Source: an uncultured Bacilli bacterium
GTDB taxonomy: Bacteria > Bacillota_I > Bacilli_A > RF39 > UBA660
Length of the DNA stretch: 17,099 nucleotides
NCBI GenBank assembly: GCA_947628445.1
Contig: CANQZX010000020.1
Coordinates: 1 to 17,099, forward strand
Reading direction: 5' to 3'
Part shown: positions 6,075 to 13,320 of the stretch, one piece after another
Layout: each line of letters begins with the position of its first letter
How positions within the stretch are numbered: position 1 is the stretch's first letter
Made by a program: the position numbers and the translations under genes
Notes under the pieces: generated by a model
Told to the model about the DNA's origin: nothing
Databases searched by the model: none
The model's input: only the letters and a program-made list of their open reading frames with translations

Positions 6075-7976
6075 CTAATTCCATGAAAGTCGGAATGGGT
6101 TTGTCTTACTGCCATCACCACTGTCAATCTTAGTTGAAGAGTCTAAATAGAAGACCGGCCGCACGCCATAGTGGTTGATGCTCACGCTGAAGTTGTTCGC
6201 ATAGCCCATAAAGTCGACACGCCACGCACTGTCTCCAATGTCCGAATTACGAGAAACTGTCCAGTCAAATAAGCCCATATACATCCAGTTATTTGTCTTC
6301 ACGGCTTCGCTACCATATCCACTTGAACTATCTACTGTTTGATTCCATGCATTTGGATAGGCGGCATAACCATAATCACTTAAGTACATTAAACCTATTT
6401 CATCTGGATATGTTAAGTCTTCGTCTTTACATGCTCTTGTACCTGCATTATAATCGTCATCATAGCAATTATTGGCTCCGGCTTGTAGTTTTTCTTCTCC
6501 TAGTTCTTTATTATATACTTGTTGAGCATTGTATGAACTTGAATATGAACTTGAATCAGGGAAACCTCCTGTTGTCCAATCATGTTCCGTTATATGGCTC
6601 CCTAAATTACTTACTTTTGTAGTTATATAACTTAAATAAAATTGATTCAAGTTTATTTGATTTAAGTTACTTTTTTGCCACATATTGCTAGAATCCTCCC
6701 CATTAGTGTAATTCCAATAATATCCTGCTATATTTGCAGCATTATTTCCTTTGTAATTATTTTTGGAAGAACTATAATTATCATAATATGCTCCACCTTC
6801 AGCTGTTGAATTATCTCCTAGTTCGTCTTTAGTTGCATAATCATATTTGATTAATTTCATTTCATATTCGCCTGATTCATTTGGGAAGAAACCTATAATA
6901 CGATATAAATCGGCATCTGAACTACATTCGTTTTCCGTGGTTGTACCATCTAAACAGACATAGTTTTTAACCTCTTCACTGGATCCACTATATCTATAAC
7001 TATTATCATTAGCATTTAAGGTGGCATTAGGTATTTGGGATTCGGCTAGGGCTGTATTATTATGGTAAATTACATGACTTAAACTATATTCAGATTGCTC
7101 ATATAATTCTTTAATACAGTCTCCGGATTTTTCATTACTATCGCACACATCGGCTAAATTAGTTGGGATTACATCTTTTTGTAAGATTAGTTTTCCACTA
7201 AACTCTTTTCCCGTATTCTTATTTTGATTACTATCTAAGTTTACTAATGTTACTTTTATTTCCCATTCTTGCGTGGCTTTTACTGTTGGTGTATCTCCTG
7301 TTGCCGTTATTTCGTAGTTTTTAGCTATTGGTATTAAACCAGTAGCTTCCGTGATATCAAATCCATTTAAACCATGTCCATCTACATCGGTTTTATATTC
7401 TAAGCCATCTATTTGAGTTAATTCTCCTTTATCGTCTGGTTGAGTGACAGTTAGAATTAATTCTGGTACTTTAGTAGTATGGGTACTATCTGGGGCTACT
7501 ATCTTTCCATCCTCTTCTTTTCCTTCTAAGATTTCTCCGGCTTCATTTTTAAAGTTAGTATATCTTAATTCATTTTTAGCAATATTTAAATAAACATAAT
7601 AATTATCTTTAGCATTATTGGTCGCATTATTGGCTATTAACGTTGCTGTTCCAGTTACTCCATCACCTACACTAATATTTCCTTCATTAAAGTTATCCAT
7701 ATTAGCTGTAATCATAATATCACTTTTGTCATTTTCTTCATCTTGTACTTGATCTGAAGTTACATCTTTATCATTTAAGGAAAATGATAAAACATCGGTA
7801 GTACCTGATTCTGCATTAATATTAACATCTTGTTTACCAGTGTTTTGGCTAGCAAAGAAAGCATAGGTAGCACCAACTACGACTAGCAATAAAGTAATAA
7901 TGGCTATTATTGATAATGTTAATGTTTGCCTTTTATTTTCCTTTCTTAAATTATTTTTTTCTTCATTCATTACCAC
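6075..7976 (-). CDS. SipW-type surface protein with C-terminal C-type-lectin-like variable domain
   Basis: 633-aa exported protein of unassigned function. Residues 19-41 form a hydrophobic segment ending VVVGATYAFFAS, the N-terminal pattern of TasA/camelysin-like substrates of the SipW signal peptidase. Residues about 45-290 look like a beta-rich, Asn/Asp-rich extracellular stalk. From about residue 310 to the end is a separate domain with Cys pairs (CLDGTTTENEC, CYDDDYNAGTRAC), a LYRIIGFF motif and the C-terminal GVRPVFYLDSS block typical of C-type-lectin-fold proteins. Residues 577-603 form the hypervariable segment listed separately. A near-identical copy of this domain lies at 16180-17099, and a distant relative is fused to a pilin-like N-terminus at 13321-14283. 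Start: GTG at 7974-7976 or ATG at 7968-7970 share one AAAGGAG site, and I cannot choose firmly. It is monocistronic, with its own promoter and terminator. No LPXTG anchor is present. Likely a surface ligand-binding or adhesion protein (inference). Confidence 0.85.
   Translation of the reverse strand: MVMNEEKNNLRKENKRQTLTLSIIAIITLLLVVVGATYAFFASQNTGKQDVNINAESGTTDVLSFSLNDKDVTSDQVQDEENDKSDIMITANMDNFNEGNISVGDGVTGTATLIANNATNNAKDNYYVYLNIAKNELRYTNFKNEAGEILEGKEEDGKIVAPDSTHTTKVPELILTVTQPDDKGELTQIDGLEYKTDVDGHGLNGFDITEATGLIPIAKNYEITATGDTPTVKATQEWEIKVTLVNLDSNQNKNTGKEFSGKLILQKDVIPTNLADVCDSNEKSGDCIKELYEQSEYSLSHVIYHNNTALAESQIPNATLNANDNSYRYSGSSEEVKNYVCLDGTTTENECSSDADLYRIIGFFPNESGEYEMKLIKYDYATKDELGDNSTAEGGAYYDNYSSSKNNYKGNNAANIAGYYWNYTNGEDSSNMWQKSNLNQINLNQFYLSYITTKVSNLGSHITEHDWTTGGFPDSSSYSSSYNAQQVYNKELGEEKLQAGANNCYDDDYNAGTRACKDEDLTYPDEIGLMYLSDYGYAAYPNAWNQTVDSSSGYGSEAVKTNNWMYMGLFDWTVSRNSDIGDSAWRVDFMGYANNFSVSINHYGVRPVFYLDSSTKIDSGDGSKTNPFRLSWN
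6078..7015 (-). repeat. Long direct repeat, copy 1 (partner 16182-17099)
   Basis: The 3' half of this surface gene and the gene fragment at the right edge of the window are collinear and highly similar at DNA level. The last 41 coding bases before the stop are identical. The lengths differ by 21 nt, accounted for by a 6-codon indel near residue 480 and a 1-codon indel in the hypervariable segment. Both copies face the same way, about 10 kb apart, so homologous recombination could delete or convert the intervening genes. Confidence 0.9.
6168..6248 (-). repeat. Hypervariable segment (candidate DGR variable repeat), copy 1
   Basis: 27 codons near the 3' end of the surface gene. Aligned to the second copy (16273-16350, one codon shorter), 25 of 78 bases differ: 12 at codon position 1, 11 at position 2 and only 2 at position 3. 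The 68 nt on the 5' coding side differ at 3 sites, two of them silent. Many codons have the form NNC or NNT, as expected if AAC/AAT codons of a template were mutated at adenines; AAC AAC survives unmutated here. The 3' edge is the conserved GGCGTGCGGCC, which could serve as the initiation-of-mutagenic-homing site. The position just before the GVRP motif is where variable residues sit in C-type-lectin-fold DGR targets. By hand count the segment is 49% GC. Confidence 0.65.
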
Positions 7977-8002
7977 GACACTCCTTTATTTTTTATATTT
8001 TT

Positions 8003-8031
8003 ATTATACATCTAAATAGATGTAATATCCA
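8003..8031 (-). promoter_or_regulatory. Surface-gene promoter with palindromic operator in the spacer
   Basis: The minus strand shows TGGATA (8026-8031, 4 of 6 consensus), a 17-nt spacer and a perfect TATAAT (8003-8008). An 18-bp palindrome TACATCTAAATAGATGTA (8007-8024, 8-bp arms, 2-bp centre) occupies almost the whole spacer and touches the -10 box. Bound protein would block the promoter directly, so repression is the simple reading (inference). A 17/20 match to the site lies upstream of mutS. The predicted transcript start near 7996 gives a leader of about 20 nt. Confidence 0.65.
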
Positions 8032-8071
8032 GACATAAGAAAAAATATTTTTTTCCTATCTTCCCTTTCAT

Positions 8072-8091
8072 TATATATATATATATATATA
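8072..8091. repeat. (TA)10 dinucleotide tract
   Basis: Ten uninterrupted TA units, about 40 bp upstream of the -35 box of the surface-gene promoter. Tracts of this length are prone to slippage during replication. In other bacteria such tracts near promoters of surface genes cause phase-variable expression; here that is only an inference. Confidence 0.9.
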
Positions 8092-8118
8092 TTGTAAAGG
8101 ATTTTGAGCGTTTTTTTA

Positions 8119-8138
8119 TTTACTTGACGTCAAATAAA
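8119..8138. repeat. Palindrome between mutS end and surface-gene promoter
   Basis: TTTACTTGACGTCAAATAAA: a perfect 10-bp core TTGACGTCAA, then a C/A mismatch, then four more pairs. It lies 17 nt behind the mutS stop. A T-run precedes it and an A-run follows it on the plus strand, so in neither direction does a T-tract follow the stem as in a standard intrinsic terminator. It could be a weak terminator or a protein site. With the promoter, operator and TA tract it accounts for the 180-nt gap 7977-8155. Confidence 0.5.
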
Positions 8139-8155
8139 AAAGATTCAAAGAATAG

Positions 8156-10699
8156 TTAATCCTTTAAATCATTTTTCATTTCATATAAAATATTTAAAGC
8201 CTCCATTGGCGTGGTATTCATTAAATCTAGTTCTTTTAGTTTCTTTTTAATGGTATCATCTGATTCTTTATTTGCGGTAAAATCCATCATTAATTGGACA
8301 TCTTGGCTTTTATTTTTTTGTTTTTGCTTGTGTTCGTATTCGTTTAAAATGGCATTAGCCCGGTCTAATAGTTCTTCTGGCATGCCCGCGAGTTTAGCAA
8401 CATGAATACCATAACTTTTATCGACAGCACCATCTTTAATTTTATGTAAAAATGTAATATTATCGCCATCTTCTACCGCACTAACATGGACATTTTTAAT
8501 ATTTTTAAACTTATTTTCTAAGGTTGTTAATTCGTGATAATGGGTGGAAAATAAGGTAATAGCATGAATATTTTGACTAATGTATTCGAGAATCCCTTGA
8601 GCTAGCGAAATACCATCATAGGTAGCAGTTCCTCGACCTAATTCGTCAAATAAAATTAAGCTTTTTGCCGTCGCATTTTTAATAGCATTCCGGGCTTCTT
8701 TCATTTCAACCATAAAAGTTGATTCACCACTAACTAAATCATCACTAGCCCCAATGCGGGTAAATATTTTATCAAAAATAGGCAAATTAGCTTCTTTAGC
8801 GGGGACAAAAGAACCCATTTGGGCCATAATACTAATAATGGCTAGTTGCCGCATATAGGTTGATTTCCCACTCATATTTGGTCCCGTAATTAAAAGGGTG
8901 TCAATCCCCTCAGTTAAAATACAATCATTAGGGACATATTCTTTTTTATTGACAATTTCGACAACCGGATGGCGTCCTTCAATAATTTTAACGATTTTTT
9001 GATCATTTAAGGTAGGTCTAACTAAATTATATTCTTCACTACAAATTGCTAAAGAAAGTAAAGCATCTAATTCACTTAAAATATCGGCTGTGGCTCTAAG
9101 TTCTAAAATATTAGCTTTTATTTTAGTTTTAATTTCCATAAATAATTGATATTCTAAATCATTAATTTTTTCTTCGGCATTTAAAATTAAAGCTTCCTTT
9201 TCTTTTAATTCTGGAGAAATATATCTTTCACAATTAGCTAAAGTTTGTCTTCTTTCCCATTTAAACTCATCTTTAACTAAATCCTTTTGGCCTTTACTGA
9301 CCTCGATATAATAACCAAAAACTTTATTAAAACCAACTTTTAAGTTTTTAATCCCGGTTTTTTCTTTAATTTCGGCTTCAAATCGGGCAATAAAATCTTT
9401 ACCCCCACTCCGGATTTCTTTTATTTCATCTAGTTCACGATTATACCCAGGCTTAATAATTCCTCCTTCATGGAGCAATATAGGAGCCTCTTCACTAATG
9501 GCTTGATCGAGAATATTATAAATATCTTCATGTAAATTTAAATCATATTTAAACTTTAATTTTTTAATAATTTCTTGGATATGCGGTAAAACTCCTAAAC
9601 TTTTTTTGAGTTGTAATAAATCCCGGGGATTTAATTGACCATTAGTGGTTTTCCCGGCAAGTCGTTCCATATCATAGACCTCAAATAAAGCTTCTTTTAA
9701 TTCATCTTTTAAAATAAACTCATTATTTAAAGTCGCAATTTTATCATAACGGGCTTCAATTTCTTTTTGATTTTTTAAAGGGTTTAATAACCAACTTTTA
9801 AGTTTTCGACTACCCATCGCTGTTTTACATTTATCAAGTAACCAAATAAGGGAGAAGGTCCGATCCTTAAGCCGCACCGTTTCAGTTAATTCTAGATTCC
9901 GAATCGTATGTACATCCATTTCCAAATAATCAGTTTGGCTAATAATATTTATTTTATCGACATAACTTAAATCTTTTAATTGCCGGTGATCTAAGTAATA
10001 AAATAAATGCTTAATTCCGTTTTTAATTCGAACATCATTCGTTTGATCTAATAATTTTTCGTACTTATCTTCTAAAAGTAAATCACTGAAAGTAATTTCA
10101 ATATTATATTGTCTTTTTAATAAATCAATTAAGGCTGGTTTAACATCATGCATCACGACAACCTCTTTAATATTGTAATTTAATAGCTCATTAATTAATT
10201 TTTCTTCCGAAGCATCAATGGTTAAACTTAAAAGTTTCCCCGTCGATAAATCTAAAATAGTTAAAATCGTAATATCTTGAAAGAATAATAATCCCGAAAT
10301 ATAGGTCGCATCTTTGGCACTAAGTAAATCAGCATCGGCAATGGTTCCTTTACTAAATACATCAACTACCCCGCGTTTAACCATGCCCTTAGTTGCTTTA
10401 GGGTCTTCTAATTGTTCGACAATTGCCACCCGATAGCCTTTATTGACCAGTTTTTCAATATAGCTTTTAACTGCATGATGCGGTACCCCACACATCGGGA
10501 CTCTTTCAGCTAACCCAGCGCCCCGGCCCGTTAAAGTTAATTCTAATTCCCGTGAAGCAATTAAAGCATCATCGAAAAATAATTCGTAGAAATCGCCCAA
10601 GCGATAAAGGATGAGTTCATCTTCGTACTCATCTTTTATTTCCATGTATTGTAGCATCATGGGACTTAATAAACTGCGATCGACTTCACTACGCTTCAT
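8156..10699 (-). CDS. mutS: DNA mismatch repair protein MutS
   Basis: Mismatch-recognition ATPase acting in the cytoplasm on newly replicated DNA. The 847-aa length is normal (Bacillus about 858). The N-terminal mismatch-binding domain carries the RLGDFYELF motif near residue 38, whose Phe and Glu contact the mispair. Connector, core and clamp domains follow. The ABC-type ATPase domain has Walker A GPNMSGKST (about 605), Walker B and signature LILFDELGRGTATYDG (about 680) and the STHYHEL His switch. The C-terminal tail ends TPMEALNILYEM as in MutS1. It is not MutS2, which lacks the mismatch motif and carries a Smr domain. The ATG start has an upstream TGGAG. mutL, the usual partner, is not adjacent. 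Transcription is probably from its own extended -10 promoter. Confidence 0.97.
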   Translation of the reverse strand: MKRSEVDRSLLSPMMLQYMEIKDEYEDELILYRLGDFYELFFDDALIASRELELTLTGRGAGLAERVPMCGVPHHAVKSYIEKLVNKGYRVAIVEQLEDPKATKGMVKRGVVDVFSKGTIADADLLSAKDATYISGLLFFQDITILTILDLSTGKLLSLTIDASEEKLINELLNYNIKEVVVMHDVKPALIDLLKRQYNIEITFSDLLLEDKYEKLLDQTNDVRIKNGIKHLFYYLDHRQLKDLSYVDKINIISQTDYLEMDVHTIRNLELTETVRLKDRTFSLIWLLDKCKTAMGSRKLKSWLLNPLKNQKEIEARYDKIATLNNEFILKDELKEALFEVYDMERLAGKTTNGQLNPRDLLQLKKSLGVLPHIQEIIKKLKFKYDLNLHEDIYNILDQAISEEAPILLHEGGIIKPGYNRELDEIKEIRSGGKDFIARFEAEIKEKTGIKNLKVGFNKVFGYYIEVSKGQKDLVKDEFKWERRQTLANCERYISPELKEKEALILNAEEKINDLEYQLFMEIKTKIKANILELRATADILSELDALLSLAICSEEYNLVRPTLNDQKIVKIIEGRHPVVEIVNKKEYVPNDCILTEGIDTLLITGPNMSGKSTYMRQLAIISIMAQMGSFVPAKEANLPIFDKIFTRIGASDDLVSGESTFMVEMKEARNAIKNATAKSLILFDELGRGTATYDGISLAQGILEYISQNIHAITLFSTHYHELTTLENKFKNIKNVHVSAVEDGDNITFLHKIKDGAVDKSYGIHVAKLAGMPEELLDRANAILNEYEHKQKQKNKSQDVQLMMDFTANKESDDTIKKKLKELDLMNTTPMEALNILYEMKNDLKD

Positions 10700-10722
10700 A
10701 CTTTTTTACTCCATTGCCCTTT

Positions 10723-10731
10723 ATTATAGCA
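10723..10731 (-). promoter_or_regulatory. Extended -10 promoter for mutS
   Basis: The minus strand reads TGCTATAAT (TG-n-TATAAT), 24 nt before the mutS start codon. At the 17-nt spacing I see only a poor -35 (CGGACT), which is common for extended -10 promoters. Confidence 0.6.
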
Positions 10732-10764
10732 CAAATAGTGGAAAAAGTCCGGAAAAGATTAAAG

Positions 10765-10784
10765 TTACATTTAAAAAGATGTAA
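10765..10784. promoter_or_regulatory. Palindrome matching the surface-gene operator
   Basis: TTACATTTAAAAAGATGTAA. Its reverse complement matches the surface-gene operator (8006-8025, read on the minus strand) at 17 of 20 positions. A related half-site, ACATCTAAAATAG, follows at 10797-10809. It lies upstream of the mutS promoter and just behind ylbL. It could be a binding site of the same regulator, or a weak AT-rich terminator of ylbL. The match is seen; the function is inferred. Confidence 0.45.
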
Positions 10785-10821
10785 GATATTAATCCAACAT
10801 CTAAAATAGTATAATTAGGGC

Positions 10822-11832
10822 TTATTTATCCCGGTTAGTTAAATAAGCTAAAGCCTCATCAAAACTGCGCACAGCCTTAATTGTTATTTTAAGCTTTTCT
10901 TCTCTTTTCACTTTTAAAGCTTCATCATAATTTTCAACGGGACAGAAAAAGACAGCAGCTTTTCTTTTCGCAGCTCCCAAAAGTTTATATTTTACCCCAT
11001 CGATAGCGCCAACATTACCTGCTTCATCAATCGTTCCGGTGCCCACTATTTTGGCTCCTTTAGTAATATCTTCGGGCGTTAATTTATTATAGATTGCTAG
11101 GGCTAACATCAAACCCCCACTGGAACCTGATTCACTCGCTTTCGTTTTGACTTTTAAAGCGGGATCCGTTTTTAAATCATAAGTGGTCAAAAGTGAAATA
11201 CCGATTTTTAATTCTTTTTGAAGTTCATAAACTCGCGCTTGGGCTTTTTGTTTTTTCCCATCACGCATAACGAGAATCTCAACCTCGTCATTTACCTTTT
11301 GGTTATTGACAAGTTCTTTTAAATCCGCTAGGGATTGGATTTTTTGACCATTTACCGAAATTATTTCATCATATAATTTTAAATTGGTTTGGGCTTCATC
11401 AGCAATAAAGACAACATGATTATGTTGGGCAGTAATAGTTAATTTTTCGTTTAATTTGCGATAAGCTACAATCGTGGCATTATCAATGGAAGATTCCAAA
11501 TATAATTTTTCTAAGGTAACCAACTCATCAATACTCCCATTATCAATGGTAACATTTTCTCTTGGCTCAATATCCCAATTAGGTAATAGATACGATAAAC
11601 CTAAAACTGGTAAAATTCCTTTCATAAGAGAAACATAACACATGTTAATACTACCTTTAATATTATCATTTGGAAGATTAATTCGCTCATTTAAATTAAC
11701 TAAACCACCCGGGGTATATACAACATATGGTAGTTCAATGGTAAAAACCAAATATAAAACAACTAACCCAATTAAAAACTTATAATTTTGCACAATAAAT
11801 TTTTTTATTTTTTCATATAATTTAGTAAACAT
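10822..11832 (-). CDS. ylbL: YlbL/SepM-type PDZ-Lon membrane serine protease
   Basis: 336-aa protein with one N-terminal membrane anchor (about residues 15-35, FLIGLVVLYLVFTIELPYVVY), then a PDZ domain (about 120-205, with DEIISVNGQKI) and a Lon-type (S16) protease domain at the C-terminus. The catalytic Ser sits in ESGSSGGLMLALAI and the partner Lys in DGVKYKLLGAA, the Ser-Lys dyad of this family. The protease faces outside. Relatives are Bacillus YlbL and streptococcal SepM, which trims a signalling peptide; the substrate here is unknown. Length equals YlbL (about 340). A GTG at 11839-11841 would add three residues but lies inside the AGGGTGA binding site of the ATG at 11830-11832. It is divergent from ylbJ across 42 nt; ylbJ and ylbL are also close together in Bacillus, supporting both calls. 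Confidence 0.93.
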   Translation of the reverse strand: MFTKLYEKIKKFIVQNYKFLIGLVVLYLVFTIELPYVVYTPGGLVNLNERINLPNDNIKGSINMCYVSLMKGILPVLGLSYLLPNWDIEPRENVTIDNGSIDELVTLEKLYLESSIDNATIVAYRKLNEKLTITAQHNHVVFIADEAQTNLKLYDEIISVNGQKIQSLADLKELVNNQKVNDEVEILVMRDGKKQKAQARVYELQKELKIGISLLTTYDLKTDPALKVKTKASESGSSGGLMLALAIYNKLTPEDITKGAKIVGTGTIDEAGNVGAIDGVKYKLLGAAKRKAAVFFCPVENYDEALKVKREEKLKITIKAVRSFDEALAYLTNRDK

Positions 11833-11874
11833 TATGCTCACCCTAAAATAATTATATCAAATATTGGAGATATT

Positions 11875-12717
11875 ATGAAATTAAAATGGGTTTATTTATT
11901 TCTACTTTTCTTAATTCCATTGCTATTTTATCATTATGATTTAGTTTTAACTACCTCTATTGCCGCGGTTACTATTTGGCTTAAAAAAGTCTTTCCCTTT
12001 TTATTTATTATGTTTGTTTTAAATGATTTACTAATTAATCTAAACTTTGCCAGTCTATTTACCAGTTGCACGCCGTTTATCTGGGGCATGTCTCTTTTAA
12101 GTGGAGCACCTTCCAATGCCTTTATTATTGCCCAACTTTATCAATTAAAAAAAATAAATAAAGCTAGTGCTCATTCCTACTTACTTTTTACTTATTTTGC
12201 TAATCCCTTATTTTTATTTAATATGTTAAACTTTTTATTTTCCCGAGCAATTGCTTTAAAATTAATACTTATTCATTATCTAAGTAATACGATTATTTAT
12301 CTATTTATCCGCCGGCGCATTCCGAAAATGCCCTTAGTACCTGATAACAAAGCTCATTTTGATTTAGGATCCTCGATTAAAAAAAGTATGAATACCTTGA
12401 TCATGATTTTAGGTACCATTACCCTATTTATGGTTTTAACAAGCATTATTTGTAAAACTTTACACTTAAGTTTTTTAATGCAAACTATATTACAAGGACT
12501 TGCCGAGGTAACGCAAGGACTTAATGCCTTAAGTAAATTAAATGTTTTACCCAAAATAAAAGAGATTTTAGCCATTAGCTTTATCTCTTTTGGGGGAATA
12601 TCTATCCATACTCAAGTTAAATGTCTTTTGGATGAAGCTCATTTAGAATATCGCTACTTTTTAAAGGGGCGTATTTTCCAAAGTGCTATCGCCATTTTTT
12701 TAACAGCCCTTACCTAA
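11875..12717 (+). CDS. ylbJ: YlbJ-like sporulation integral membrane protein (short form)
   Basis: 280-aa polytopic membrane protein with about eight hydrophobic segments. It shows YlbJ family features: a Gly-rich segment after the second membrane stretch (LLSGAPSNAFI, where YlbJ has GxPxGA), FANPLFLFN, an EVTQG segment, and the C-terminal SFGGISIHTQV motif. In Bacillus YlbJ is about 408 aa, made in the mother cell and needed for resistant spores; it belongs to the nucleoside-recognition/Gate-domain type of membrane proteins. This copy is about 130 aa shorter, with no sign of a frameshift. The ATG has a GGAG site 6-7 nt upstream. The 3' end overlaps the convergent pilin gene by 18 nt. Confidence 0.82.
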   Translation: MKLKWVYLFLLFLIPLLFYHYDLVLTTSIAAVTIWLKKVFPFLFIMFVLNDLLINLNFASLFTSCTPFIWGMSLLSGAPSNAFIIAQLYQLKKINKASAHSYLLFTYFANPLFLFNMLNFLFSRAIALKLILIHYLSNTIIYLFIRRRIPKMPLVPDNKAHFDLGSSIKKSMNTLIMILGTITLFMVLTSIICKTLHLSFLMQTILQGLAEVTQGLNALSKLNVLPKIKEILAISFISFGGISIHTQVKCLLDEAHLEYRYFLKGRIFQSAIAIFLTALT

Positions 12718-13311
12718 ACATTTAAGGGGCGCAATATTAGTGGCAACTGTCTCATTATATGTTCCCGTATAACTAAGGGAAATATCGTCAACCACATTAT
12801 TTTGACAATTTTCTTCGCCTGCAGCACACAACCGATTAAAATCATTACCCGTATAGATTTCAATATTAATTAGTAAAGAATAAATATTATTATTTTGGGT
12901 ATACGATACTTTAACTTTATCTTTATTTAAACTACATTCTTTCATTGTCCATTTTTGTTTCGCATTTTTGCCCTTAACCTCACCCTCTTTATAACTGGTT
13001 GGAATATAGGTAAATGTAGTACTCGTAGCTTCAATGGTTGAGGTAGTACCATCATCAAAAGCTAAGCCAATTACTAATTTATCATTGATACTATTATCCG
13101 TGATTTGAACCAATTTTTTGGTAAAGATATCATCTTCTACCTTTTTAATTATTTCGGCTCTAATAACCCGATTTTCTTGGGCATAAGAATCATCATTTTT
13201 TTCGTTATTGACATCACTTAATAATTTATACATAAAAAGCATTACCACAACTACTAAAACAATACTAATGATTAATTCGACTAAAGTTAATCCTTTATTA
13301 TTTAATTTCAT
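12700..13311 (-). CDS. Type IV prepilin-like protein
   Basis: 203-aa protein with a classic prepilin leader: a short basic start MKLNNKG, cleavage expected after Gly7, then LTLVELIISIVLVVVV with the Glu at mature position 5 that guides pilus assembly. The hydrophobic helix spans about residues 8-29. The rest is a soluble, mostly polar domain with Cys in CAAGEENC and at the very C-terminus (CLGKGC). It is probably a minor pilin or pseudopilin of a type IV pilus, competence or type II-like system, none of whose machinery is in the window. It lies 9 nt behind the second pilin-like gene, with its AGGAG site at the upstream stop codon, so translation is likely coupled. Confidence 0.8.
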   Translation of the reverse strand: MKLNNKGLTLVELIISIVLVVVVMLFMYKLLSDVNNEKNDDSYAQENRVIRAEIIKKVEDDIFTKKLVQITDNSINDKLVIGLAFDDGTTSTIEATSTTFTYIPTSYKEGEVKGKNAKQKWTMKECSLNKDKVKVSYTQNNNIYSLLINIEIYTGNDFNRLCAAGEENCQNNVVDDISLSYTGTYNETVATNIAPLKCLGKGC

Positions 13312-13320
13312 TTTTTGCTC

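Noticed and set aside
6078..6118. Cruciform-type hairpin downstream of the variable segment
   Set aside because: Only a 5-bp stem (ATTCC/GGAAT, 9-nt loop) is found, identical in both copies; too weak to call as a DGR homing hairpin.
6293..6622. Plus-strand open frame opposite the surface gene (and its counterpart at 16449-16706)
   Set aside because: Both lie antisense to the repeated surface domain and are low-complexity Leu/His/Arg/Asn-rich, as expected from reading its codons backwards; no binding site or family similarity.
8119..8138. Terminator for mutS
   Set aside because: The stem is good but no T-tract follows it in either direction, so it is listed only as a palindrome.
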